Of a DNA stretch of 20,163 bases, positions 8,121 through 17,290 are shown piece after piece. Below the pieces are notes generated by a model, which was given only the letters and a program-made list of their open reading frames with translations, did not search any database and had not been told where the DNA came from. The stretch comes from Paramacrobiotus richtersi. Taxonomy: Eukaryota > Tardigrada > Eutardigrada > Parachela > Macrobiotidae. Every line of letters begins with the position of its first letter. The first letter of the stretch is position 1. Location of the stretch: contig JAQGAU010001266.1 in assembly GCA_034698045.1 (NCBI GenBank), forward strand, positions 1-20,163, in the 5' to 3' direction. Both the position numbers and the translations under genes were made by a program.

Positions 8121-10086
8121 CTACATTGCTGATTTCATTCCTAAAAGGTAGGCAGATTCTCTGTAAGGCAAGTCATCCTCCAAATCATGTTGTCTTCTGT
8201 GCCATATTCGTTTCGGGCTCGTGGATGTGCGGTTCGCATCGTTCCCATTCATTCCAGGTAAACTTCTATACTGCGCCTGGTACCCGCTCGGGATCTGCGA
8301 GGGAATGTGCGCTTCTCTGGCCATGTACGCAGGATGTCCGCTGTAACTTTGAACTACCGGAGGTGACAGGATAGATGGTGCGCCGTATCTGTGTACAAAC
8401 TGATCAGTCTTGTATACAGAGTGCACAGTCTTAAAATTTAGTATCTTACCCTAACCGGCAGCACTGTAACCAGTCAATGTTATACGCCCCCGAGTTAGCA
8501 TTCATTTTCTTGGCCATTCCCGTTGCCACGTGGCCGTTGGTGCAGTATACAAAGAACATAAAGTTCCAGTCGTAATATTCACCAAACTGGTCGTGTGTTG
8601 TTGAGTAGTCTAAAACGGAACTTGAAGTTTGCGGGCTATGTTAATCTTTTGCAGAAATCGACAACGCTTGCAAGTTGCAACATTTTCATAGTCCGAATAA
8701 TGTAATGACCAGACTGGTACAAACTGATCCAGTTGGTGTACAGTACTATCATTTACTCTGCAGCAGCTTCGTAAAACTGCCATCTTAAGATTCTAATAGC
8801 GATTAGGACTTAACCGACTGAAGTGATCACAAAAGCGCGGCAGCTTTACTTACAACATGATCCATAGTCAATGTAGTAACCTTTCGGTGTCGTGCAGCAT
8901 TTCATAGCACAGGTGTCATCTGCTACGGGACGCCATGTAAAGAAATTGTTATCGTCGTCCCAAACGCCTGTAAAAACCGTTCGTGACTTTTGTTAATCAC
9001 CAGTTTCGTAGCAATAGCAGCTCATACCGGTTATGAAACTGTTGAGACTCATGCTCGAATTTTTCGGGTCATAGCAATGGAAGGCCGTGGTGTAATTACG
9101 ATAAAAACAGCTAAAACACAGAATAGATTAACAGATTCCCTGAAATTAGCTGCGTTCATTATAAATTTTTTAGTCATACTTTGGATAATACGGATACAGG
9201 CCCTTGGACGGTGGCTTGTAGGGAAACAAGAACTTACACCACAGTTCCTGTAACCTCTGCAAAGAGCACGACAAGTGAACTAGCATGATCAACAGAAAAA
9301 TTAATGAAGGTTTCTTTGGTCATACCTCAAAATCGTCCTGCAAATCTCTGTGACGGGAGCAAAAACCGTATGGGCAGAAGTAGAGAATCGGAGATACTCA
9401 ACACATCGCACTTACTGAATTCCTACAGAAAAATGTTATCTTTTCAATAATTATACAACATTTCGGCTCGGACATCTTATCCTTACCAACTACAGCCTCT
9501 CCATCGAGACACTCGACATTCCATTGCCTATGCGGAAATCGTGGTCCACCATGGTTGTGAAAGGTGTAAATCATCGTATCACCCTAATAATACCAATGCT
9601 TTAAATAATATCCATAAAATGAGCCCCAGTGTGTGATTATGACTGTATCTCCATAATGATACGAATATATCCGTAGACAGTCGACGCAACATGCTTATAC
9701 TTGCAGGTAGATTAATAGAATTTAATAATACATTTTCAAACTTAAATGACACGGTGACATAACCGTGCTGGCGCTAGATATTACTACGGCAGATATATTA
9801 ATGTTTAAAGCCAAAACCAACACCATTCTTGTCGTTTACTAATTGTACGTTATTGTAGACGATTATTATCAAAAAAAAACCAAACAAACCAGAATCATTT
9901 AGTTCACAAAAAAACTAGAGCTAACAACACAGCGACAGAGCGCATGACGAATAAATGGTTAGTAACGTTGTCACAGACCGTTCCATACGTGACGTAGCTT
10001 CCAAGGTATCGATATGTACCGGAAGTGATGTCACAAATAATACACAATTTGATAAAAATTAGTAATAAAATATTAGTATTATCCAT
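8121..10086 (-). CDS. Tandem secreted-protein family, copy B (intact)
   Basis: Nine exons: 9979-10086, 9487-9583, 9416-9422, 9326-9347, 9180-9256, 9028-9110, 8854-8967, 8450-8609, 8121-8388. They join to 936 nt (311 residues) without a stop. Residues 1-22 are a hydrophobic signal peptide after MDNTN. The body has repeated units that look like dermatopontin: HRQWNVEC, then CLDGEAVVGIQDLQDDFE; NCFYRNYTTAFHCYDP; MKCCTTPKGYYIDYGSC; and NGHVATGMAKKMN...DWLQCCRLG. NYT and NSS are possible N-glycosylation sites. The tail (about 89 residues) is Pro/Ser/Tyr-rich with PSQIPSGYQAQYRSL and looks disordered. It has one cysteine (DDTCAM) that C lacks. Dermatopontins are extracellular matrix proteins; that assignment is inference from W..C spacing, and an unnamed invertebrate family is equally possible. 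The start is the first ATG before the signal peptide and is conserved in all copies. Confidence 0.85.
9416..9422 (-). other. 7-nt microexon (exon 3) of copy B
   Basis: GAATTCA on the minus strand, between a TTTCTGTAG acceptor and a GTAAGT donor, with introns of 64 and 68 nt. It supplies the bases for Gly-Ile-Gln between ...EAVV and DLQDDFE; skipping it would shift the frame. Confidence 0.85.
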
Positions 10087-10222
10087 GTTTCAAAGAATAA
10101 GGTCCAACCAGAAACTATGTTCATCTGGCGAATTGTAACGTTCAACTGTTAATGGCATTAGCTTAATGCATCGCTAGAATTATGTTTACCACGCCGCACG
10201 AGGCCTCTATTGATACATTTTT

Positions 10223-10341
10223 ACTGGCCTTGACCTACGCACAACTCTTATGAACGATTACAAAAGATTTACTATGAACGAAAAGAATATCGCGAGTAAT
10301 TGTGGCAAACATCCGATGAGAACCGGCATCCAGCCGACAAG
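10223..10341 (-). promoter_or_regulatory. Conserved upstream block of copy B
   Basis: Starts 137 nt upstream of the ATG. Against copy C it shares ACTGGCCTTGACC, GAACG.TT.CAAAAGATTTAC, GAGAACCGGCAT and CGACAAG at near-constant spacing. Similarity to C continues outward through CTGATGAATGAAAACAC (about 10371). Noncoding in all frames; probably carries promoter or 5' untranslated signals. Confidence 0.45.
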
Positions 10342-11214
10342 TGGTGAATGCGCGAATTACAGATCTTTTCCTGATGAATGAAAACACGGGTATGAGTAAG
10401 TGAGAATCTTTGTGTTTATTATGCGAGATTCTGTTTGGCATTACAGGATTAGAATGACTGACAGCTACGGGTTAACGGTTACCGCTCTTAGCTCTGTTCA
10501 AGCGTGGTACACTTTGTTATTTGTCACTACTAACGATCTGTTAGCGAGCTTCTTGACTGGTGCTGGAACAAGTGTATTTAACTAGTTTTTAGGAAGTACC
10601 TGGTTTACTGAGATATAAACATGACATGATATTTATTAAGGCATTTAACAGACGTTCTTGCTTATTTGCGGCAGTGATTAAGCCCCATAAGCGCAAAACT
10701 GTGCTTAACTTCTGTGCACAGTTTGCCAGTTTAGAACAGAAAGGAAAGTATGTGTACAAGTTATATACTTCGTCAGATAACCGAATGGTCAGTGCAGTGA
10801 TTACAAAATTTTAATATGAACTGCCTTTACTACTCTGAATAGTCACCAGTTTCTTCCAGAGGTCAGCCCGTTTCCAATCAAAGTGCGGCAGCGGCACATA
10901 CGTATAGAAACAAACGTACTTTTCGCCTGCCACCTCAGTGTTCCTTGGGATCGGTATTCAGATCGCAGTCCTCCGTGAACCAGCTCAGATCCGAGTTTTA
11001 ATCTAACCTTAATTCCGGGTTTTGAGAATATGTGTAGTGCTGGAGATTATGATCTGATTCTGCTGATTTTTGATAATAGTGTTCTGCAAGCATCATCGAA
11101 ACAGAAGGCTCCAACCGCGGGGATGGGATAGTTTTGCGGGTTTGTAGGTATTATTCAGCAGTCGGGTTTTTTGTACCGGTGCCCGCGTGTATATTCTTTT
11201 TCTTGTTTGCAAAG
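10342..11214. other. Spacer with a decayed coding-like stretch
   Basis: 10342-10840 holds nothing recognisable beyond the fading similarity to the copy C upstream region. On the minus strand, about 11070-10840, two frames read like protein: HYTYSQNPELRLD, stop, NSDLSWFTEDCDLNTDPKEH, then after a one-base shift VAGEKYVCFYTYVPLPHF and DWKRADLWKKLVTIQSS. The stop and the shift suggest a gene relic, although unseen introns could also explain the breaks. No family is recognised. Confidence 0.25.
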
Positions 11215-11425
11215 GTCTGGACTGAAAGGCATCGTGAACCCGCAAACAGCCCATTCTGCAATCTGCAGTAATGGTAGCGAAAACTCGCTGACGTATTGCT
11301 CTAAACCGGTCGTGAAGCAAAAACAGTTCAAATGCATTGTACTAATTTGCTCACGGAATATACATAGATATACGACAACATCCGCTGGCAAGGACGTGCA
11401 GCTTGCACTGGTTTCTCAGCATTAG
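11215..11425 (+). CDS. Possible terminal exon, cysteine-containing, unrecognised
   Basis: A strong acceptor (pyrimidine tract ending GTTTGCAAAG, 11194-11214) precedes an open frame to a TAG at 11423-11425. It encodes about 69 residues with four cysteines (AICSNGSENSLTYCSK, then FKCIVLIC). No upstream exon or signal peptide could be linked. It lies 300 nt before the Ly6-like gene on the same strand and might be a remnant of a related secreted protein, but the match is too weak to claim. Confidence 0.22.
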
Positions 11426-11601
11426 CTGCCAAAAAGTTGAAAATGTTCTTGGGTGACTAATTATGGCTTCTACTAGAAAACAGGTGGATGGCTAAATTTA
11501 TCGTACCAAAATAATAAAGCCACAAGCAAGCGTGATTCAGTATGATTCAGCATGACGTAATGATTGCGAATTTCAGCGCAGACCTGTCAGTGCATTAATA
11601 C

Positions 11602-11609
11602 TATAAATA
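11602..11609 (+). promoter_or_regulatory. TATA-box candidate for the Ly6-like gene
   Basis: TATAAATA lies 115 nt upstream of the ATG at 11724, which would allow a 5' untranslated leader of roughly 85-90 nt. AT-rich sequence makes chance matches likely. Confidence 0.35.
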
Positions 11610-11723
11610 CTTCAACGTATACATACAATAACCGTACATTGCTGAAGAATTAAAGAAAAACAGCTGTTAATATACCTGCAACCGCTACAGTAATCCTTCT
11701 CTTTATATGCTGCCCGGATTAAA

Positions 11724-12720
11724 ATGATTCGTTCCACAACGCTTTTGCTGTTTGCCATATCTTATACAGTCTTTTCCGGTGGGTAAATCGGTAAATCACG
11801 AATAGTGTACGTATGTCCATTTGACAACCACTGTGAAACACTTACGCCGGACGGTTTTACGCCGGTCACATACGTGACTGTTTGTTTTCATGTCGTCGCA
11901 AACTAGAGCTACAAGATGCGAGATGGCAATCTGATCAACCGTTATTCTTCAATTCGCAGATAATGCTGCGGTCGATGCAGTTTTCTGCTTCAGTTGTAGC
12001 GGTGTTATAGAGGAATCGGCCCGTTCCACGAGATGCGGCTGGAGCAGGGGTTTCGGTCCTGGAACACAGCTGAATTTCAAAACCTACAAAATCGGTACGA
12101 ACAGTACGGGAGACACGTGCAGCCAGGACGTTTGCTACGCTCTCATAACGGTATACAGCCAAAAATAATGGATACCCAAACTGTGATAAATCATGTGCTA
12201 ACTTGATGCCGATTTTTAGGGAACATCTACGGAAGGTAAGTGAGATAACAGTGCTGTTCGTACACTATAATAGCAGTGTTGCTTAAACGATCAGACATAT
12301 GGGATTCAGCCTGACATAGAACTCCGCCGTAGCTGGGAAATCGGAGTCGAGATAATGTAAGGTTTCATAAATATATATCTGATTGCGGTAGCTCCGTATA
12401 TTGAACGCGGTTGTGGAATGATCCCGTGCGAACGCCTGCCCAGAGGGTACGAGGACGATCCGGATGTCTGCGAGAGCAATGTAGTCAAACTGGATGCTTT
12501 GAATAAGATTCGCACGTTTGCGAAATTCGATCATGCTGGAAAAGACTTTACCGCGATTTCGTTACAGTACTGCCAGAACACTTACTGCGGACGATACGAT
12601 CGTGATATGCTGGACGAATACAGTACGAGAAATAGAGTATCGTCTCTGGTGCAAGCTAATAACTGTTGTAATTTACCGAGCATGTTGGCGTTGCCAACAA
12701 TTCGATGGCTATTTCGATAG
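11724..12720 (+). CDS. Ly6/three-finger-like secreted or GPI-type protein with microexon
   Basis: Proposed exons are 11724-11778, 11981-12150, 12220-12235 and 12392-12720 (189 residues). All phases agree (1, 0, 1). Exon 1 encodes a clear signal peptide, MIRSTTLLLFAISYTVFS. The mature part starts FCFSCSG, the C..C start typical of Ly6/uPAR domains, followed by TRCGW, DTCSQDVCYALIT, then after the junctions ERGCGMIPC, VCESN and finally YCQNTYCG, which resembles the closing CC....CN with the first Cys replaced by Tyr and the Asn by Gly. Ly6 proteins are small disulfide-rich extracellular domains, often membrane-anchored and acting as receptor modulators. The last exon runs on to RWLFR and a TAG; no convincing GPI tail is seen, so the true 3' end may use another exon. 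Splice sites of the 16-nt exon are strong; the first donor is GTGGGT. Confidence 0.6.
12220..12235 (+). other. 16-nt microexon of the Ly6-like gene
   Basis: GGAACATCTACGGAAG is bracketed by a GATTTTTAG acceptor and a GTAAGTGAG donor. Entering in phase 0 it reads GTSTE plus one base, and that base completes an Ala codon with the CT that opens the next exon (after GCGGTAG), restoring the APYIERGCG frame. The double phase match supports it, though it has only one copy. Confidence 0.6.
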
Positions 12721-14107
12721 TCAGATTTCCACTTTAAGTGATCACCATAGCAGTATAACACTGAATTTGCAATGTTATAGCAGTAGCCGAATATTTTTTG
12801 TATGGTATACGGTTAATCAAGTGGTTCTATTACAGATACGTATCTGGAGGAAAATGGCTTTCTTAAACCACGACGCTCTTCCATATTCATTTTGACAGCT
12901 TGACATCATACGTAGGACGTTACGCGTTCCGTACAGATTTAATGATTGTAATTGTAGATTGTTATGTTTGGTTACCTTACTAAGGTTCAACTGTTTACTA
13001 ATAATGCGTACACGTTCGCGTACTCATTGCTGCATGTAATACTTTTTTTGCGTCACAATCAGCCAGACGTCGGCAGGCGATTGTCCCTGTGTTATAACCG
13101 CGCTGAATAAGTTGTTCGGTCTGCTCTTGCGCAGCTCCCACGAGCTGGATACAGTAAAGGTGAGGAGTTCTGACGAAGCCGCGTACAGGTCATTCATAGA
13201 ACATGCAGCAGCATTACTGTTGACTTAATGCGCGTTGTACATCTCGGTACATGAGAACATCCACAAACGGTGATAAATCGTTTGTAATGAGCCTAAAGCC
13301 AACCGGGACGTTTGTTACGACCATGAAGCACTACTGCTGGTAGACTTTCAGCAACCATAATTCTCAACAAAAACCCAGAACTTTACTAATCTTTGTGCAT
13401 CTGTGCAATAACCTTGAATCTAATATTCGTTCATATTACAAAATCTGTTCCATAACTACCAGTCAAATGAATGGTGTTGAGGCAATTTTCCATGTATCAC
13501 TTTCTTCCATCAGGTGCATTTTTCAAATTTGAAAAAGGATTTTAAAAATGTTGAAATTTGTTTGAAAATGTCAGAAACAGACTTCCGGGCTAAAACTGTG
13601 TCCGAATGATCATCAATAAGATATATGTGATGAATGTCTCAAGGCGTTCAGACAAAACGCGGAATTATTTGAAAAGGAACTGTGTTCACACTTTTCGCCG
13701 CTGTTGCGCAATAATAGTACGCTGTGCGCGCAAACAGGACATTCTGACTATCAAAACAACAACGGAGCTTGATGCAACGTTTGTAGATGCGCGCGGCAAC
13801 TTAATATCACCGATACATGAAAAGAAAATGGCCTTCAATGAACACATTAATTTTATCTATCTTTCACGCAAGAACTATATAGTATGATTGTATGAACCAT
13901 GAACTGCTGCAGGTTTGCTTAATTTAGTTTGTACTGAAGAGAACAATGCTACTGTACCTTTATGTTTAATTCAGGTTAACTAGAATTATTTAAGCCAGCA
14001 AACTGAAGGCGGTTTTTTACTGCAGTTATCATTTTCAATACTGTACCAGCGAGATGCATCCAGGCATCGGAAACGTAATGTACTGTGCCAGTAGCCATTC
14101 AATGCGG
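12721..14107. other. Mostly noncoding region with weak exon-like traces
   Basis: Apart from the candidate exon at 13063-13159, the only protein-like trace is at about 13278-13355 on the plus strand, IVCNEPKANRDVCYDHEALL, whose RDVCY echoes SQDVCY of the Ly6-like gene. It may be a decayed duplicate. The open frame at 13606-13887 lacks support. No RNA gene or repeat was recognised from 13400 to 14080. Confidence 0.3.
13063..13159 (+). CDS. Possible internal exon of an unidentified gene
   Basis: 97 nt between a T-rich acceptor (CTTTTTTTGCGTCACAATCAG) and a GTGAGG donor. One frame is open and reads SAGDCPCVITALNKLFGLLL then RSSHELDTVK, with an amphipathic, protein-like composition. Phase in is 2 and phase out is 0. 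No compatible neighbouring exon was found; it does not join the Ly6-like gene in a convincing phase. Confidence 0.2.
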
Positions 14108-14592
14108 TATGGCGCGCCAGGCCCGTCAAAAGGGAAACAACTCTTTAAATGCTTTCGTAAACATCGGTTCTGCTTACAGTTAAAGATACACCGCCGCTCT
14201 TTGACGACCTGTATTGCTAACCTTTAACCTTTTAAAGACTGTCGTTTCGCACTAAAGGTAAACTTAGAAGTACTGCTTAAACGGCACAAACCGTTCAGTC
14301 AGAATAAGCCGGCGAAGATTGTCTGTAAAGAACGACATCAGTCTGTAAAGACTGACAGCAGTCTCTACAGACTGACAACAAATTTCAAAGACTAATATTT
14401 TTAATGATTGGCGTCAGTCTTTAAAGACCTTCTTTAACGTCAGAGAAAGACCTTTCTGTACAACCCGGATTCTTTTAAGATCGTTTGGCGTCTTTAAAGA
14501 GTGACACGAATCTTTACACAGTTCACGCAGACCTTTAGCAAAACTGTGGTCTTTAAGCAGTTGTTCCCTTCGGCCGGGCCGGGCGCTTCATA
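14108..14592. mobile_element. Small inverted-repeat element with CTTTAAAG motifs, 3' of copy C
   Basis: Imperfect terminal inverted repeats of about 35 nt: 14108-14142 (TATGGCGCGCC, GGCCCG, AAAGGGAAACAACT) against the reverse complement of 14559-14592 (TATGAAGCGCCC, GGCCCGGCC, GAAGGGAACAACT). The interior repeats palindromic GTCTTTAAAGAC-like motifs about ten times in both orientations (for example near 14229, 14340, 14415 and 14487). Sequences either side (GCCAGTAGC on the left, TCGC.AAGGAACTGAC on the right) lie close together in the 3' flank of copy B, so this looks like an insertion specific to copy C. No target duplication or coding capacity was found. Confidence 0.55.
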
Positions 14593-14720
14593 TTATGGCG
14601 GACATAAGAAGTATTTCTTAATTTTCAGGAGACAAAACATCGCAAAGGAACTGACTTATCAGTATCCCGAAGCAAACTAAGGCCTTCTGTGGTGTGACCG
14701 CGACAAACGGGTTTCGTGTC

Positions 14721-16329
14721 TTAAAGGTCCCGAGAACCTATATCTGGCATGCCGCCCTCCAGATCATCCTGTTGTCTCCTGTGCCACACGCGCTTAGGAC
14801 TCATTGTTGCACGGCTCGCATCGCTTCCATTCATTGACAAACTTCTATACTGCGCTTGATATCCGCTGGGGATTTGCGAAGGAACGTACGATTCTCTGGC
14901 GCTGTACGCTGGATGTCCGCTGTAAGTGTGAATTACAGGAGGTGATACGAGTGATGGTGCGCCGTATCTGCACGAAAGTAAACAGATCTTGTTATATCGA
15001 ATTAAGTAAAAATGATCAGTTAACGACATCTTACCCTAGTCTGCAGCACTGCAACCAGTCAACAGCAAATGCCATCGTATTAGCATTCATCTTCTTTGCC
15101 ATTCCGGTTGCCACGTAGCCGTGGGCGCAGTATACCAGGAACATAAAGTTCGAGTCATAATACTCACCAAACTGATCGTGTGTCGGCTTGTAGTCTGCGA
15201 CAAAACGCGCATACATACAGTAAACCCTGTAACTTTAGCCATCTCCGCACATCAAACCACTGATTAATCTGGACGCTGTGACTCTAACCGGCGAGTTTCG
15301 TGAATTTCACATTACGAATTACGAAATTTTGTTCCGCCTTACAGCATGATCCGTAGTCAATGTAATATCCTTTCGGTGTCGTACAGCATTTCATGGCACT
15401 AGAATCGTCTGCACCGGGACGCCAGTGAAAGAACTGCCATTCATCGTCCCAAACACCTGTAGAAAATAACATGCATAACCATGGCAAATTCTATGTTTGT
15501 GCAATTGCAGGAGAGCCAGTACCGGTGATGAAGCTGTTCAGCGACATGCTGGAGTTTTTGGGATCATAGCAATGGAACACGAAAGTGTAGTTGCGGTAGA
15601 AACAGCTACAACACGGCTTTGTGTTATCGTATATAGAAACTGGAAAAACTGACAACTTGCGGTATCTTTCACCAAACATACTTTGGATAATACGGGTACA
15701 ATCCGTTAGATGGTGGTTTGTAGGGGAACATGAATTTGCACCACAATTCCTGTAATCTCTGTCATACAAAAACGCACAAAAAATGAGTGAAAACGTCAGA
15801 CATACAGCGAACCTCTGCTTGAACACAGACAACACAGTACTTCAAAGTCGTCTTGCAAATCCCTAAAACACGATTGGACCGCTTTATAAATGCACAACAA
15901 AAACCGATTACAAAGTTTATGCAAGCGTACTTCACTTACTGTATTCCTGCAAAACATCGGATGTAAATTAGTAAAATGATTTCTGCATACATTGTCCAAA
16001 GTTCTTACCAACTACGGCTTCTCCATCCAGACATTCGACATTCCACTTTCGATGCGGGAACTTTGTTCCGCCATGGTTGTGGAAGGTGTAGATAATCGTG
16101 TCGCCCTGATAACACCATGCATAACACCCAAGTTAGGATTAATCCCATAGATTAACAGTCGATTACGTTTAGTACTGAAATGCAACAAAAATGGTTTAGC
16201 AGTCGCATTTTAGTTTCCCACCGTTCCGAAAGTGACGTAGGTTCCAAGATATCGATATGTACCGCACGTGATATCGAAAAAGATGCACAGTGTGGTAAAA
16301 ACTAATAAACGAATATTTGTGATATCCAT
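14721..16329 (-). CDS. Tandem secreted-protein family, copy C (intact)
   Basis: Nine exons: 16222-16329, 16009-16105, 15940-15946, 15841-15862, 15682-15758, 15523-15605, 15343-15456, 15035-15194, 14721-14967. They total 915 nt (304 residues), all introns 62-148 nt. Signal peptide in residues 1-23 (MDITNIRLLVFTTLCIFFDI). Ten cysteines follow, at about 61, 85, 105, 116, 155, 156, 169, 192, 219 and 220, then a tail from about 223. Against copy A, changes in the exons fall mostly in third codon positions (for example in DLQDDFE, five of seven codons differ without changing the residue), showing long purifying selection. The most diverged member: the end of the tail (QQDDLEGGMPDIGSRDL) is unlike A and B while PSQIPSGYQAQYRSL is kept. 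Donor at exon 4 is a weak GTACTG. Extracellular, possibly matrix or cuticle-associated, by inference only. Confidence 0.85.
15940..15946 (-). other. 7-nt microexon (exon 3) of copy C
   Basis: GAATACA on the minus strand after a CTGCAG acceptor and before GTAAGT, with introns of 62 and 77 nt. It differs from A and B by one base that is synonymous (ATA for ATT, Ile), and the spliced codons again read Gly-Ile-Gln. Confidence 0.85.
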
Positions 16330-16477
16330 GCTTCCAGCAACAAAAAGTGCCAGCAACCAAGTCCAACTAAGCTTTTGACTAAATTTAATTAGAGAGCTCC
16401 GAACTGTCACTGCATCGCTTAACATTATGTTCGGTATGTCGCACGGAGTGACGTCGGAGCCTTCGTCTATGTACTTT

Positions 16478-16601
16478 ACTGGCCTTGACCGAAGCGCAGT
16501 TTTTGTGAACGGTTGCAAAAGATTTACCTATTATGAGCGAAAAGGATCTCGCGGTTTGTCGCTGCAAAACAAGCGATGAGAACCGGCATGCGAACGACAA
16601 G
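16478..16601 (-). promoter_or_regulatory. Conserved upstream block of copy C
   Basis: Starts 149 nt upstream of the ATG and matches 10223-10341 over its whole length, with landmarks ACTGGCCTTGACC, GCAAAAGATTTACC, CGATGAGAACCGGCATG and CGACAAG. More weakly it also matches the block of copy A. Open frames on the minus strand through here are not conserved, so it is read as promoter or leader. Confidence 0.45.
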
Positions 16602-16682
16602 TGTGCTGACACGATCTTGCCCTGATGAATGAAAACACCAAAGTGTGCTGACACCATCGTGTCCTGATGAATGACAACACCA
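16599..16682. repeat. Tandem duplication of 42 nt upstream of copy C
   Basis: Two adjacent 42-nt units (16599-16640 and 16641-16682) start AAGTGTGCTGACAC and end GAATGAAAACACCA or GAATGACAACACCA, with five differences. Copy B has a single CTGATGAATGAAAACAC at the equivalent place, so the duplication is private to C. Confidence 0.7.
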
Positions 16683-17069
16683 ACGTGACTGATTCAAAGT
16701 CTTTGTGTATGCCACACGAGATAGTGTTGGTTATTACAAAAGAACATTATAATTGACAGCTAGTAAGTACCAAGAAGGTTATCGCTCGATCAACTTTATT
16801 CAGGCGTTGTTTTTTTTTGGTTGGCTGTCGCTGTTAGTCGTCGGGTTCGGTGAGAGCAGGTCCATTGTTTTCTCTGTTTACATGTATTTTTCCAAGCTTT
16901 GTTCGCGCGACTTGTGTGATAGGAAAATTGCTTCAAATATTATAATCCATGTCGTGCAACAGAAGATTCTCGAGCGTTGTAGCGTAAATCTGCTTTTTCT
17001 TGTCTCTCTCTCACCATCTGCACCTCTGTGGGAAGGTCAGCAGTTTTGCACACGTCTGCACATATCCCA
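16683..17069. other. Intergenic stretch
   Basis: A plus-strand frame is open here and continues into the minisatellite, but it starts without a good initiator context and has no recognisable domain. I see nothing else in it. Confidence 0.35.
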
Positions 17070-17290
17070 ACCTACCGGCACATCCCTTACCTCCCCTTAC
17101 CTCCCCAGACATCCCCGACCTCCACGCCTATGTCTGCACATCCCCGACCTCCCCGTATATCTTTCTGTGTGTGGGGGATGTACGGGAAGTTCGGGGATGT
17201 GCGGGGAGGAAGGGGATGTGTGGGGAGGTTCGGGATGTGCGGGAAAGCAGGGGACGTGTGGGGATGCGAAGGGACGTAAGGGATGTACAT
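17070..17290. repeat. Fold-back minisatellite (CATCCCC / GGGGATG)
   Basis: The left arm (about 17070-17155) repeats CATCCC, CCTCCCC and ACATCCCCGACCTCC units; the right arm (about 17172-17290) repeats the complement, GGGGATGTGCGGGGAGG-like units. Together they make a large imperfect hairpin with a loop of about 20 nt near 17160. Because the repeat lacks stops, several frames on both strands look open; these are not taken as genes. Confidence 0.75.

Noticed and set aside
8126..8374. Plus-strand open frames opposite the last exons of the tandem genes (also 2339-2689 and 14804-15118)
   Set aside because: Shadows of the minus-strand C-terminal exon; substitutions between copies follow the minus-strand codon pattern.
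12283..12534. Minus-strand open frames over the Ly6-like exon
   Set aside because: The plus strand has phase-compatible exons, a signal peptide and a cysteine framework; the minus frames have none of these.
13606..13887. Plus-strand open frame of 93 codons
   Set aside because: AT-rich, no domain, no flanking splice signals or homologous copy in the window.
14280..14530. CRISPR-like array from the repeated GTCTTTAAAG motifs
   Set aside because: Motifs are degenerate, in both orientations and unevenly spaced, and the window is eukaryotic.
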